The translations under genes were made by a program, and so were the position numbers. From Spodoptera frugiperda (lineage: Eukaryota > Arthropoda > Insecta > Lepidoptera > Noctuidae), in the NCBI RefSeq assembly GCF_023101765.2, contig NC_064231.1, positions 5,656,501 through 5,720,500 on the forward strand: a DNA stretch of 64,000 bases, given 5' to 3'. Numbering within the stretch: position 1 is the stretch's first letter; each line of letters begins with the position of its first letter. Shown one piece after another: positions 26,801 to 38,100 of the stretch. The notes beneath the pieces are model-generated. The model saw nothing but the letters and a program-made list of their open reading frames with translations, was not told the DNA's origin and did not search any database.

Positions 26801-29099
26801 TCGTCGACTGCGGGGTGTTTTTAATTAAAGTATCAATCGGTAAATTAGATATTATAGTAGGTACTCGTCTGCGTAGAAGTACACATACTTATTAGTTAAA
26901 TACTAGTAGTGACACCTGCACATGTTAAATTAGATAAATTAAAAACTCAAATTGAAATTCATTTATTTGCCTAAAAATATAGTATTATCTTAGATGTAAA
27001 AATAGAATTACAGCGTACATGGTTTGCTAAAGATACATAGCGTGTAAACTAATGGCCCAGGCAGGCGTTATATTATCGCGTCATAATAAATGTCAAATAA
27101 TTGTTGGTCATGTCTGTAGAAACTCTGACAGAATAATGACATTGCGTAACCAGCCATTTATATAATTTGTGCTTTAGCGGTTTAGACGTTGAGATTTTAA
27201 AGTTACTTACTGATATAATAGTCAATACGGTAGTACTCTTTGCCAAACAGTTGTTATTGTATTTTATAGATCTCGGAACGTCACGTAACTGGATCGCTGC
27301 GACTTCTTACAGTCACCTACATATACTTAATTTGCAGTTTCGTTTGTTAGTGTGCGGTGCTCATGTCACCGATGCCACACTGTTGCTGATACTGAACATA
27401 CGTCATTACGGAATTGTATGGAAACACAACCAAATGACACCAATAAAGGCAATGTCGATAGAGTCGCCACAAAGTTTGGCAGTCGGCAGTGGCCAGCGTC
27501 CGTGTCGCGGCATCACGCATGACGGTGTCGACTGGCGTCAATGTCGCCGCGCCACGCGCCAGCCAACGTCTGCCCGCGTCGCGCATACCTCCACATTCTA
27601 ATTCCAATACAAATCGGCGCACAGCGTAATTATTGTAAGTACTCGTACAGTAGCCACTTCCGAACCAACCCTTTTCGGGTACCAGCCTTTTACAACAAAT
27701 TCTTGTTCTTATACAAGTTGATGCACAATCCTTGAACAAACTATTTCTAATGGAATTGATTGATTGATTGAAAATCTTACGTGACTACATCAGACGTGAT
27801 AGATGCAGTTTCTTCCTAAAATGTATCTACACACGTACGCACCGGGTTTCGGCACAGAATGAGAAATAGTGGGTCGGGGTCGGGTGTGCGCAGACAAACA
27901 CAGAACTTATGGTTCACACAAACAATGAACCGTGTCGGCGGTCGGTCGGCCAGCCACTGCGCCACCGAGCAGTCTGCAATGTATTGTAACAAAATAACGT
28001 GATAAATAAACTACGTACCTACGTAGGAGCGCTAGCCGCCGCCGCCGACGATCGTTTCAACAATTAGCTAATGGGTGTCGCACAATAAAATTCATCAAGC
28101 GAACATCTCATCCAATTAATGTCAGGCCGTGAGTGGAGGTGGCGGCGGCTGCGTCTGTAACACGAGAAGACACGTTTTTACACCCGGAGCTGGCTGCGAG
28201 TACAAAAAGTGCTGCAGTGCCGGGGGCGGCGCGCGGCGCACAAACAAACCGTAAACGTCACCGAGCCGGCGCGCGCCCGCATCTGCGCCGCAGCCGCAGC
28301 ACTGATTGATCACCGTCCCCACGCGCACCACGCGCACCGCCCAGCACACACCTACACGGCTTTGCTAATTACAACCAAACTGACCACGATTACATACTGC
28401 AATCAGTGTTGTGTCCATACTTACCCATCCACATAGGTGTATCATAAAAATACCATATTCTGCTCGTCCATTGGCTCACTATAAGTAACTACACAAGAAG
28501 CCGATGATAGAAGTGTAATAAGGTGCGGCGGTAATGGGACATTGACAAGTTTGTTTGTATCAGAGAGATACGTTGGGAATATATTAATTTAGCATTAGTA
28601 CCGATACACCGGGGCGGGGCGAGCACATGTGCGGCCGCTAACGAGGCCCCACTTCCGCGCGCGCCACGTGTGCTGCTTCCTGGTCGCTGCTCGCACCGCC
28701 TGCCTCGCTGCAGCTCTCTGCAAAAAAGCCTGTAACCGCAACTGAATGGTTCATTAGGACCGGAGTCGGTGACTGGCTGCGCTACTTCTGAGGGTATTAG
28801 TATACTATAGGTACGACAGAACTCGGCCCAGCACACATGTGTCCCCGCAGGCCGCCGGCGGTTCCCACGCGGCGCGCGCATTCCTTCCCAAACGCTGCGC
28901 ACCTTTTGCTTTATTTTGTGTTTCGGCGGAAGGTGACAACACTTCTCCTCCACAACACGAGTGCGGGTGACCTGTGCCCGGACCTGTTCTCACGTTCTCA
29001 CTACCTACCGTAGTCCTTACTATATTTTCCCAGAACATACCAGTCTACATCTCTGTGTCGATAACGGAACGGGTATCTAAATTGAAATTTAAGATAAAT
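23811..29099. other. gene-free stretch
   Basis: A 73-codon minus frame at 24210-23989 and an 81-codon plus frame at 24205-24450 were examined; neither matches a family I know. The islets at 24660-24745, 26150-26500 and 28130-28340 are GC-rich, with G- or C-runs. The rest is AT-rich and featureless. Confidence 0.5.
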
Positions 29100-29525
29100 A
29101 AAATTAATGTACATTTTTAAGAACCTACGCCACATAGCCGATTATAAGTTAATTAAACAGGTTTATTTGGCTCTGTGTCAATCTGTTCTCACCTATTGTA
29201 TTAATTACATCATGGGGTGGAACTGCAAAGTCTATCTTGCTTCCTCTGGAACGCGCTCAAAGAGCAATTCTAAAGGTTCCGCCCTTTTAGGTTTCCCACA
29301 CACCAACTAAACACTGCATGTAAAATACTAACAGTGCGCCAACTATTTATATTGCAAACCGTACTTTATCAGCACTCTCAGCTTCCTTTCGACCCAGTAT
29401 CCAAAACCGGGAGGAGGAGAGATTTGGTTTGCTTTAAACCACAGACAAGACATGCATTTGCACATAGATTTTACGTATTTTTAGGACCATTTTTGTACAA
29501 CAAGGTCAACAAGATACTAAATATA
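29100..29525 (+). mobile_element. LINE fragment (jockey-like RT, C-terminal), 5' part
   Basis: Plus-strand frames read FKNLRHIADYKLIKQVYLAL, CQSVLTYC, then in another frame TVRQLFILQTVLYQHSQLPF and RHAFAHRFYVFLGPF.YNKVNK. This is the region after the reverse-transcriptase thumb of a non-LTR element. Frameshifts and stops make it dead. It is cut at 29525 by the MITE at 29526-29932, and the continuation follows on the other side. Confidence 0.65.
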
Positions 29526-29932
29526 CAATGTGATAGGGTTCGGACTTCTAACCCGTTAAGGCTGAGTACTACATCTAATTTTATGGACAAAAGTCGGGGG
29601 TCGAAGGGGTCGAATCCCCTCCCCCTTAAAATTATGGCTATTTTAATATTTTTCTTACTTTATGTGATATCGAAGGCTGTATGCGTCGTAGAAACAAAAA
29701 AAAAACGACAAATGGTAGCTAATAACCTTGGCTAACTAATTCATTACATTTTTCATATGTTTGATAATGTTTTGGTGAGAAAAAAATTATTTCTGAATAA
29801 TCTTTACCGAAAAAATCGCTATTTTTCAATATTTTCAATTGGGGTTTCAAACCCCCATATTACTTTTTTGTCGATAAAATTAGATGTAGTACTCAGCCTT
29901 AACGGGTTAGAAGTCCCACACCTATCACATTG
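29526..29932. mobile_element. 407-bp MITE with about 67-bp terminal inverted repeats, copy 1
   Basis: The ends are CAATGTGATAGG.. and ..CCTATCACATTG, with TATA on both outer sides. The inverted arms run through ACTTCTAACCCGTTAAGGCT to about 67 bp. There is no transposase. It is inserted in the LINE fragment at 29100-30330. A copy of identical length sits at 53178-53584; by eye the two are about 93% identical. A DNA-transposon origin is inferred from the inverted ends and the TATA target duplication. Confidence 0.85.
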
Positions 29933-30330
29933 TATATAGTGCAAATTATTATAAATGTAGTACATTGTTATCAGAGTATCTGCTAAATCTTGATTACACA
30001 GACACAGAGAAACTATTGGAAGTTTAATTTGAATGTAAGATTAGTTTGTAAGTTGTTATTCTATTTCTGTATACATGCACCCAAATTGATAGTCTTGTAA
30101 GTGATGACCCGAAACACAGGTTTTTATAAACCTAGCTCAGGCAAGTCGCTAATTATACATAAGTCTAGGTTAAAAAAGTGAATTTTCCTTTAGTTCCTAA
30201 ATATGTATTGGTAAGTTACTTATTAAGTTATTCATAGTGCACTAGCATAATTATTGTCTAATTCTTATTTGTGGCTGTTTCATGTAAATAACTATTTTTG
30301 TGAAATAATGATAAAATAAAACTTAAAGTC
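29933..30330 (+). mobile_element. LINE fragment, 3' part
   Basis: Continuation of the LINE after the MITE: a short coding remnant ending near 29980, then an AT-rich 3' UTR finishing around TGATAAAATAAAACTTAAAG at 30308-30327. The assignment rests on position and on the remnant reading on from the interrupted frame. Confidence 0.4.
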
Positions 30331-31732
30331 TTTGTTCCCACTTTTTTCAGTTTTTGTAGAAGCGACCGCCCTGCCATATAGGACCATACATATTTTGTTC
30401 AACCAAAGAATTGTACCTCATTGTTTAGGAATCCAACAGCAAGGAGACAGTAAATTAAATACTTGTGCAATGTGTCCCGCCCCCGCACCGCAGCTATTTC
30501 TTAAATGTCTTCTTCTGTGGTCCTCGCTGACAATTGTGCGCCCGCATCAGTATTCCTCCGCGGCACCCGTTTATTGCTCAATACTTAGCGGATTGCTAGT
30601 ACTGCCGGCCCGCTCCGTGCCGCGTGCATACTAATGCGGCCGGCGACACCTCCAGCCCCGGCCCGGCCCGGCTGATGAAGTCTTCACCGGCCTCATGGCA
30701 GAGAGTAACAGATACTAATTATAATATTTATGACGCCATTAACGATCCATTAGCATAAATTACGTGTCGCGACAAATTTCACGGTGTCGCGAGACGCGCC
30801 GGAGCTTTATACTTTTATTTCAGTACGATGTTTAGTTAGGTGAGCTTTCGCCGTGAAACCGTGGAATGCGCATAATGTGTCCAAAAGCGTCTCGCTTACT
30901 ATTAGTAGAGCGGCGCGTTATTTGTGACGGCGCGCGGGATTGTCTCGCGCACAATGCCCGTCCATCTCGCGACGTAATGTGTCGCGTGTTTACAAACACC
31001 GCGGCCGCGGCTAATGGCACCGCGCGCTACACACAATACTCTAACATAATAGTTCCGATTTAGAAACACATTAACAGCTTGAGAACAAAACACTTTACAC
31101 ACTCTTATTTATCTAGAGTGGCGGACATTTACGATAGGAATTAATTAGGCGACGTGCTCTGCGCGGCAGGCGCGGCAGGGACAGCTGCCGGGCGGCGAGC
31201 TAACTGTCGCTACTGTCACGAGCTACGAGCTCACTGTGAGCCATGCTCTAATAAACTGTCGTTACTATATTATATGTACCTACTCCTATACCACACTACT
31301 TGTGTGTATGTATTTTGTATGGCATACAAAATATTCTTCTTGAACTAAAACTTCAGTAAAATATAATGTAACCGATTAAAGTATCTGCGGCTATTACAAA
31401 TAATTTGTTCTTCTGACACTGACACACCTGCTACTGCTTGGCTCACCAACGAGCGCTGCCATCCGGTCTCTGTCAAATGTGTAGTCCCGTAGCCGACTCT
31501 TACGACACCCACGGGAACGATAGTGCCATAAAAAAGTCGGTAATATATGAACGATTTAGTAATAGATTTCTTTCGTTATCATTGTCGAGACTTCCTGACT
31601 ATATTGACTCATAATATATTTCGTGTGATGAGGGACTCAAGTATCCTCTACACTTCTTTTTCGTTCCAGCTACAGACACACTCATCAATAGCTTCTTGTC
31701 GTATATTTAATCATAAATCATAAATCACAATA
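30331..31732. other. no gene seen; GC-rich islets at 30480-31060
   Basis: Both strands are open in places because of CpG-rich sequence. No homology is recognised. Confidence 0.5.
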
Positions 31733-32052
31733 ATGTGTGCCGAGCCAGGCTTCGGCACGAATGGGCCGACTCGACCGGAGTGATACCACGGCCTCACTGA
31801 AAACCTACGTGAAACATCGCTTGCGTTGTGTTTCGTTGTGTGAGTGAGGTTACCGGAGGCCCAATTCCCCCCTTCCCAATCTTCCCCATCCCCATTCCCG
31901 AACAACAACCCTTAAATTCCTAACTCCCAAAAAGCCGGTAACGCACTTGTAAAGTCTCGGGTGTTTCAAGTGTCCATGGGCGGCGGCGATTGCTTACCAT
32001 CAGGTAATACGTCTGCTCGATTACCGGCATGTATGTAGTATGTTTCATAAAA
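31733..32052 (+). mobile_element. interspersed repeat family A, copy 2
   Basis: GGCACGAATGGGCCGACTCG, ACCGGAGTGATACCACGGCC, then a C-rich segment and a tail with TGTCCATGGGCGGCGGCGAT, TACCATCAGG and an A-rich end at about 32048. This is the fullest copy of family A in the window. Confidence 0.7.
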
Positions 32053-32576
32053 AAAAAGAAATAAAAAAATATATATATTCGAAATATTTTTCCACGCGTC
32101 ACTTTTTCCAAACGCTCTGATGTAACTATTTTGGGCTAGTCCTAAAACTTGAAGTATGGTATATAAGCAAATAGTAGCACACAAACAACAAAAAACCTTA
32201 AAGCTTGAAAACTTGAAACCAAGCGGTACGATGATCGAAAGTGGCCGTGGCCATCATATCAAACCATTCCGCCTGTCTTGGTCCCGGCGTGAAGTACCGC
32301 TTTGCTCTATTTACTATCCAACACAATCATAATTATTCAATTTGTACCTGTAGTTACGGAGGTTAGCGCGTCCAAACAAACTCTTAAGCTTTATACATTT
32401 ATTAATTTATGTATAATATTGCTGCATTTGTATACTTCGTTATATATTTATTAATCTTTCTCAAATCAACTTATACCATAATGAACGGAAGTAGTAACTA
32501 GTAGTGCGTTAATGTCTCATTAACTTATAAAAAGAATTACGGCCCTAGTATTTAACTTAAGTGTAAAATTAGGGTA

Positions 32577-32815
32577 AATACTATAAGTCGTAGCGTTCGT
32601 AGCTCGTAGTTTGTAACGCGTAGTACGTAGCACATAGAGCGCTGAACGTTGTATGCAGCCTGTAGAACGTAGCGGCTAAACCGCAGTAAATAGTTCTCAG
32701 TCCGTAGTACATACTGCTTAGTTCGTAGCGATATATTCTATGTACATACAATATAGCGCGTAGTACGTGCTACGGGCTAAGCGCTACGGACTACGAGCTA
32801 CGCGCTACGAGCTAC
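32577..32815. repeat. CGTAG-unit foldback repeat, copy 2
   Basis: The left arm (32577-32640) is built of GTCGTAGCGTTCGTAGCTCG-like units. The right arm (about 32756-32812) is the complement, with CTACGGACTACGAGCTACG. A core of about 115 bp lies between, itself with GTAG-type units. It could fold into a long imperfect hairpin. See also 5070 and 41744. Confidence 0.7.
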
Positions 32816-33049
32816 AGGTCCAGTATTCCGCCGCAACATAACGATATTTGCGCAAACTTACACTTGTACAAACATGTACTTATTGTTTATTTCAATTCTT
32901 GTATTCTGTATCTCCGTAGTGCAGCGAACTACTGATTGAATATTATTTTTTTAAAATGAGCTACAGGGCTGTTGTTTTATACTATGGACTACGAACGAAC
33001 TTTTTTATATTGTAGTTCTTTTTTAGGTGGACGTTCAGTTAAAAAGTAT

Positions 33050-33180
33050 ATTTTATTTATCATCGCCGAGCGCTAATTACCAATGATGCTACAAACATGA
33101 AATTTGGATTATATATTCACTACATTATGTAGATATTCATTAAGAAAGGATTTTTAAAAAATCCACAGCTATCTTTACTT
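33050..33180. mobile_element. degenerate Helitron-like relic
   Basis: ACATGAAATTTGGATTATAT and TTAAGAAAGGATTTTT recall the 5' part of the Helitron at 5930. Only weak similarity is left. Confidence 0.3.
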
Positions 33181-33321
33181 TTTACCTGGCTAAAGAATCA
33201 TTTCTATAGACGATAATAAATGTTGGCGCAAAGACGACGTTTGTATACACATACAGGTGGCTCCCACACTCGTTCATGTACACCTGTGAACATTGCTGCT
33301 TGATGTTAAACATTGTAACAA

Positions 33322-33384
33322 GTATACACGTTACACGTTACAGTATACACGTTACACGTTACAGAATACACGTTACACGTTATA
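33322..33384. repeat. 21-bp tandem repeat, three copies
   Basis: Units GTATACACGTTACACGTTACA (33322-33342, 33343-33363) and a two-mismatch third copy (33364-33384). Each unit contains the inner repeat ACACGTT twice. Confidence 0.85.
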
Positions 33385-33699
33385 GTATACCTACCTCTCC
33401 ACTGGTTACCAGCGGAACCTGTGCGAGTTACAACGGCTACACGACTATATCTTCTACATTATATTGTACATACCAGATTGTGGTGCCGATGGATATTTAC
33501 TAGTAGTAGCGGAACCTTCGACTTGCATTCAAGTAAGTACATCACGCGCTACATATTGTGTCGTATACTTTATTAAACATTATCCTGTAACTATTGTTTT
33601 CATTAGATTTAGGTTTAATATGGCAGTACCTAGCTAGGGGGTAGGTAGAGTGGGGTAAATAAAACAGCACGAGTGAAACAATCACAGTAGATAATGGAA

Positions 33700-35138
33700 T
33701 TTTATTTAGTTGTCCAACTATGAACGTGGAGTGACCACTTACATTATGTACACCGACTCAGTGTCTACATGTCTGCTGCAACTGTCGCTATCGCTAACTA
33801 CCTAACCTAGAGGCAACTATATGTACAGTACGAGATTACAACTAGTCGGCGCGCCCGGCGCTGCCCGCCGTACAGCAGCGTGGCTGCACCTGCCTACTCC
33901 TCACATCTCTAAACAGTAGCAAATGAATTCCAATCTATTCAAAATAATAATAATCAGTTTCAAGTCAAATTATCTAAAATGATACGAGATCTGAGCAACA
34001 CTACAAACAGGTATCATTTACATTAGGTATCTACATATTTATATTAAATACAATTAATAAAAATACGTTATCTCCACAGTAATATTAAACAGCCCTCGAC
34101 ACGGCCGGCTCCGGCCGCCGCAGCCGCCGCCCGACATCGTCCCAGACTCCTGCGTCCTGGATCATGGGTGCAGTAATTGACAGGTGGACGTGACCGGCCA
34201 ACTACCGGGCGGCGGCGCACGGCTCGGGGCCGACCGAGTACACGGGGAGTTATTTACGTATAACCAATACTACTCATTGGAGTATTCCGCGAGGCGCACT
34301 GAATCTACAGTAGTACAGACAAGAGACATGTCATGAAAAACTTTTATTTATTTATATTACCAGGTACCTAATGTGTAACCTGAAGCGCCGGACAACTCAA
34401 CTCAAACTCAAACAACAACTCAAACTTGCTAACGCAGGTAACTACTTCTTGTTCACTGCCCTTTGTGGAATACTTTAATGAAAATAAGCCAGTAATCGAA
34501 ATTCAACCGCAAGTATATTAACGTATGTAATGTGTCCCTCCTCGTGTGCGTGAGTGAAGCATGTCTCACACACACACGCAACAAATGTATTATCTAACAT
34601 GATACAATACTCTACCTAATTACATTAAACATCACTTCATTAAATACTTACAGTTGAACACTTTTACTTTGGTTATTAGATACCTATGTTGCATGGTATT
34701 TATGTTTCAGAACAATTCTTAAATTTCCTTTTTATTAATTTTATAATTCTATCTAATACAATTTTCATTAGGGAAAGGTACACAACGTGTCTGTATGTAT
34801 GACTTGTTGTGTCGAGGCGTTGACTGCGAGCTGTTAGTGTTGCACGTTGCACGCTCGCCTGTCCAGTGCTAACTCACACACACACACCTGCTTGTATAGT
34901 ACTACGGAGCGCACGCACACATGCACCGGGCCGTGCACTGCCCGGCGCGACATCACCACCAGTCTGTGACGAAAGCTGCACAATGTCCTAGTTGCACCCG
35001 CGACGTTTGATCACTAATTCACTGTCAAGTAGTGTCCGAGCGCGGTACCACCGTCAGTTACGGTCAGTGCCGGCACTAGTAATGTCTCACCACCGGGTAA
35101 CTGCGCGCGCCGCGGGCCGCCGGCAGCTCGCTGCTGCC
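33700..35138 (-). other. probable vestigial 3' UTR with several poly(A) signals
   Basis: Transcribed downstream of the vg stop codon. On the minus strand AATAAA hexamers occur at 34736-34731, 34348-34343 and 33709-33704. The last lies before a region with no sign of continued structure, so a 3' UTR of roughly 0.4-1.4 kb is possible. No open frame or clear transposon is seen here, only short CA runs near 34560 and 34870. The true end cannot be fixed from sequence. Confidence 0.4.
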
Positions 35139-35188
35139 TCAGAACCAGTACAGGTCCTTGGACGTGTCCTGCACCTGCGCCTCCAGAC
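35139..35188 (-). CDS. vg: vestigial coding exon 6 (C-terminal SKDLYWF end)
   Basis: A short exon, too small to show as an open frame. The acceptor TTTGTGTGCAG precedes GTCTGGAGGCG. With the split Gly (276) it reads LEAQVQDTSKDLYWF and stops at TGA (35141-35139). The fly protein ends LEAQVQ..SSKDLYWF as I recall it, so this is the true 3' coding exon, found about 3.1 kb beyond exon 5. A strong stem-loop lies about 100 nt upstream of its acceptor (35282-35342). Confidence 0.93.
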
Positions 35189-38100
35189 CTGCACACAAAC
35201 ACCGCCGTTACACTACACCACAGGTGGGGCCCAGTACGGCAGATGCCTGATTCGGAGCTGCGGACTACCTAGCGGGTTTACCGGATTTATCAGGTTTATT
35301 TTCCCCCCTCAAAAAAAGGGGGGGAATAAACCTGATAAACCGTGACATAACGCAGGTACAACAGTTGTTTGTTGAACTTTGAAGGCATGTCTCACCAGAA
35401 TATAGGTACTTTTCAATCTGCAAAAAATTATGAAATATCGGAATAGACAGTCGACCGGACCGACCTTCCTATTTTCCCGCTCGAGTATAAAGCTGGCGTA
35501 TTTTAGTATTTATGCACAATTAGCAACAAAACGGTTTCGTTAGTTCGAATGGAAAATTGAAATAAATCCTGTCAGTGTGATTTATGTATTACTAGTTAAA
35601 ATGTAACGTGTTTAAAAAAGGGTCAACAAGTAGATTTCGTTAAATTTCAGTCGTCTACTATTCTCCCCTTTGTTAAGTCCCTCTTACTATGTTATGTAGT
35701 CCTACTACGTACTGTTTAAAAAAAAGAGTTCCCACATTTCCATGTCCGAGCGAGTTGACGACAACAAAACTAAGTAAAACGGTCCTCTACACGCGCGACT
35801 TTCTTACCCGCGAGTTGACAAATAAGTCCGCTGGTTGCTAGGCAATATACAACAGCAGCAGGAACCGAACCTGCTACACTTCTACAGACATTACTGTTCG
35901 AGCTCATTGAAAGAGTATCCCTGTCTCTGTATCCGATCGTAAAATTCTATTATTACATTTATAACATAGTTGCCGGATGCCACTTTGTGTAATGTCATTC
36001 ATGCATTTATAAAATAATCATAATGCGTTTATAAAATAATCTTATTAGTTTTAAATCAACATATTTATTATATTATATTAGATATTAATTTACAAAAGTA
36101 ACGAAGGAATCTTTCCATCTTGTCAGTAAAAAATATTTTGAAATTGGCCTATAATAGGTACCTAGGAGGTACTAACATGATTACATGGCTACACATAGCT
36201 GCAGGTAGTGCGCGACTATTGAATCGGTGTAATGTCGGCGAGGCTGTCTGAGCCCTGAGCTACTGAGCTGCCGGGTAATTGACATGGCTCGTGATTTAGT
36301 GGGGAGGGGGCGCGGGGCGCGGGGCGGGGGCGCGGGGTGTGCCGGGGCGCGGCGGTCAGCGCACCCTCATTGGTGGCGCGGCCCCGCCCCGCGCCGGCCA
36401 CCGCTCGCCACCATCGATCTGCCACCACTACACACTACACCACCAAACTGTCCGCGCGACCTCCCGGCGGACACTACGGACGCACCTACATACACTAGCT
36501 GCAACGCACTGCGAACTACATCCTAGTGTAACAATTTGTTGTAATGAAACAGTAACCGGCCTCGATACAACATCATTACATCTGGGTTCTGACAGAAATT
36601 CAATAGAACTAGGTAGGTATATTGTGTCAAAAACAACAGCCAACCCAACACAAACATTATATGTAGTTGGGTATACAATATTACAGATTGACACTGAGAT
36701 AGATTTTAGTCTGAAATAATTATCACAAAAGCTTTTTAAACTATCCGGATAACGCAGACAAAGTCGTTGGCGGATATTAGAGTAGTCGAGTTGTTTCATT
36801 ACAACTCTACTAAAGGTCTGTAGGACTACCTAAGAATCTGTTTATTACATAAATAGTGTTTTTTTTTTGTCATGTATGTTTTTATGAAGGAGGTTTTTTT
36901 TTGGTCACACATTTCATGGGTCGACTTTCTTGAACCCTCCCGAAACTAAAACCTGACTACGCCTATGAGTAGGTATACTCTGCGGCACTAGGCCTAATTG
37001 TAAGTTACTCTCAACTGTCTGGTTCTTAGGGGACGGTTGTCTCTAGACGCGCTACACCTGATATTATTGTAACAAAACTCCACGTCACGATACTGAGTAT
37101 CACATACACCTGTGTCACTAGTTACACCAGTCCGTTTGATACCTTACACGCGGTACATATCGGTCCTCCGAGCCGGCCCCTCCCGACTACATGTAACTGT
37201 CTAAGTAGCGGGAGGACGTAAGCAGCAGTATCCAGCTAGTCCAGCGCTGGTACATGTTGAGCTGGAGCTGCTGCAAGCTGCTGTAGGAGCAGCCACAGCA
37301 ACATCTCTACATTGTTTTGTTTTCGACTTGGAAGATTGTGGACATATTTATTTAATGGGAAATTACTGATTTAGTTGATTCTAGATATATTCAATATTCC
37401 CAAAGACATATAAACGTCTAATTGAAAGTACCATTAGACGAGTGGGAGAGGTGTGCAGCCTGCTGTTCCCTCCACTTAGGAGACAACGACATGAAATGTA
37501 TTCCGTTGCCGTAAATTAATTTGTACATTTCATGAATCAAAAGGGCTTCCCTAAGTTACAAGCAAAACATTATCAGTCAAGTGGACGGGTGCGATCATAA
37601 AGACAAAAGGGAGCGCGATGCATATCTAGCGGCGCGGCGCGGGGGCGCGGGGCGGGGCGCGGGGGGACTCGATCGCGACTCAAGAATTTAATTTGGTCGC
37701 GGCGAGGGGGTCGGCTCCGCGCGCCGCGCAAATTAATTTTAATCGTCGTCATTAGGGAGCAAGCCGGCCCCGCGCCCGCGCCCCCGCGCCCCCGCCCCCA
37801 GCATTACGGACACTAGAGTCCCTTTCAACTCGCCGCCTGCGTCCGCTGTTTTTACCACATCAACCGTCGTTTATAATCGTTTGCTTATCCGAAGCGGCAA
37901 TTATGCCTATCCTCAGAACCAAATCTAAATACCGCGAATCACGCGAACGTTTTCTTGCGAACTATCTCGCTCCGATGCGGCCCCAGGCTCCCAGCTAACT
38001 CAAGCAGAGCGTGGCCAGCTCCCACCGGCGTCAGTCCGCGCTGTGCCGCGCCACGACACTGGGCATGCCTTGTTTTGTCATTCGGATAGAGCGCTTAAAT

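Noticed and set aside
33322..33384. CRISPR-like array
   Set aside because: Units are directly adjacent with no spacers, and the genome is eukaryotic.
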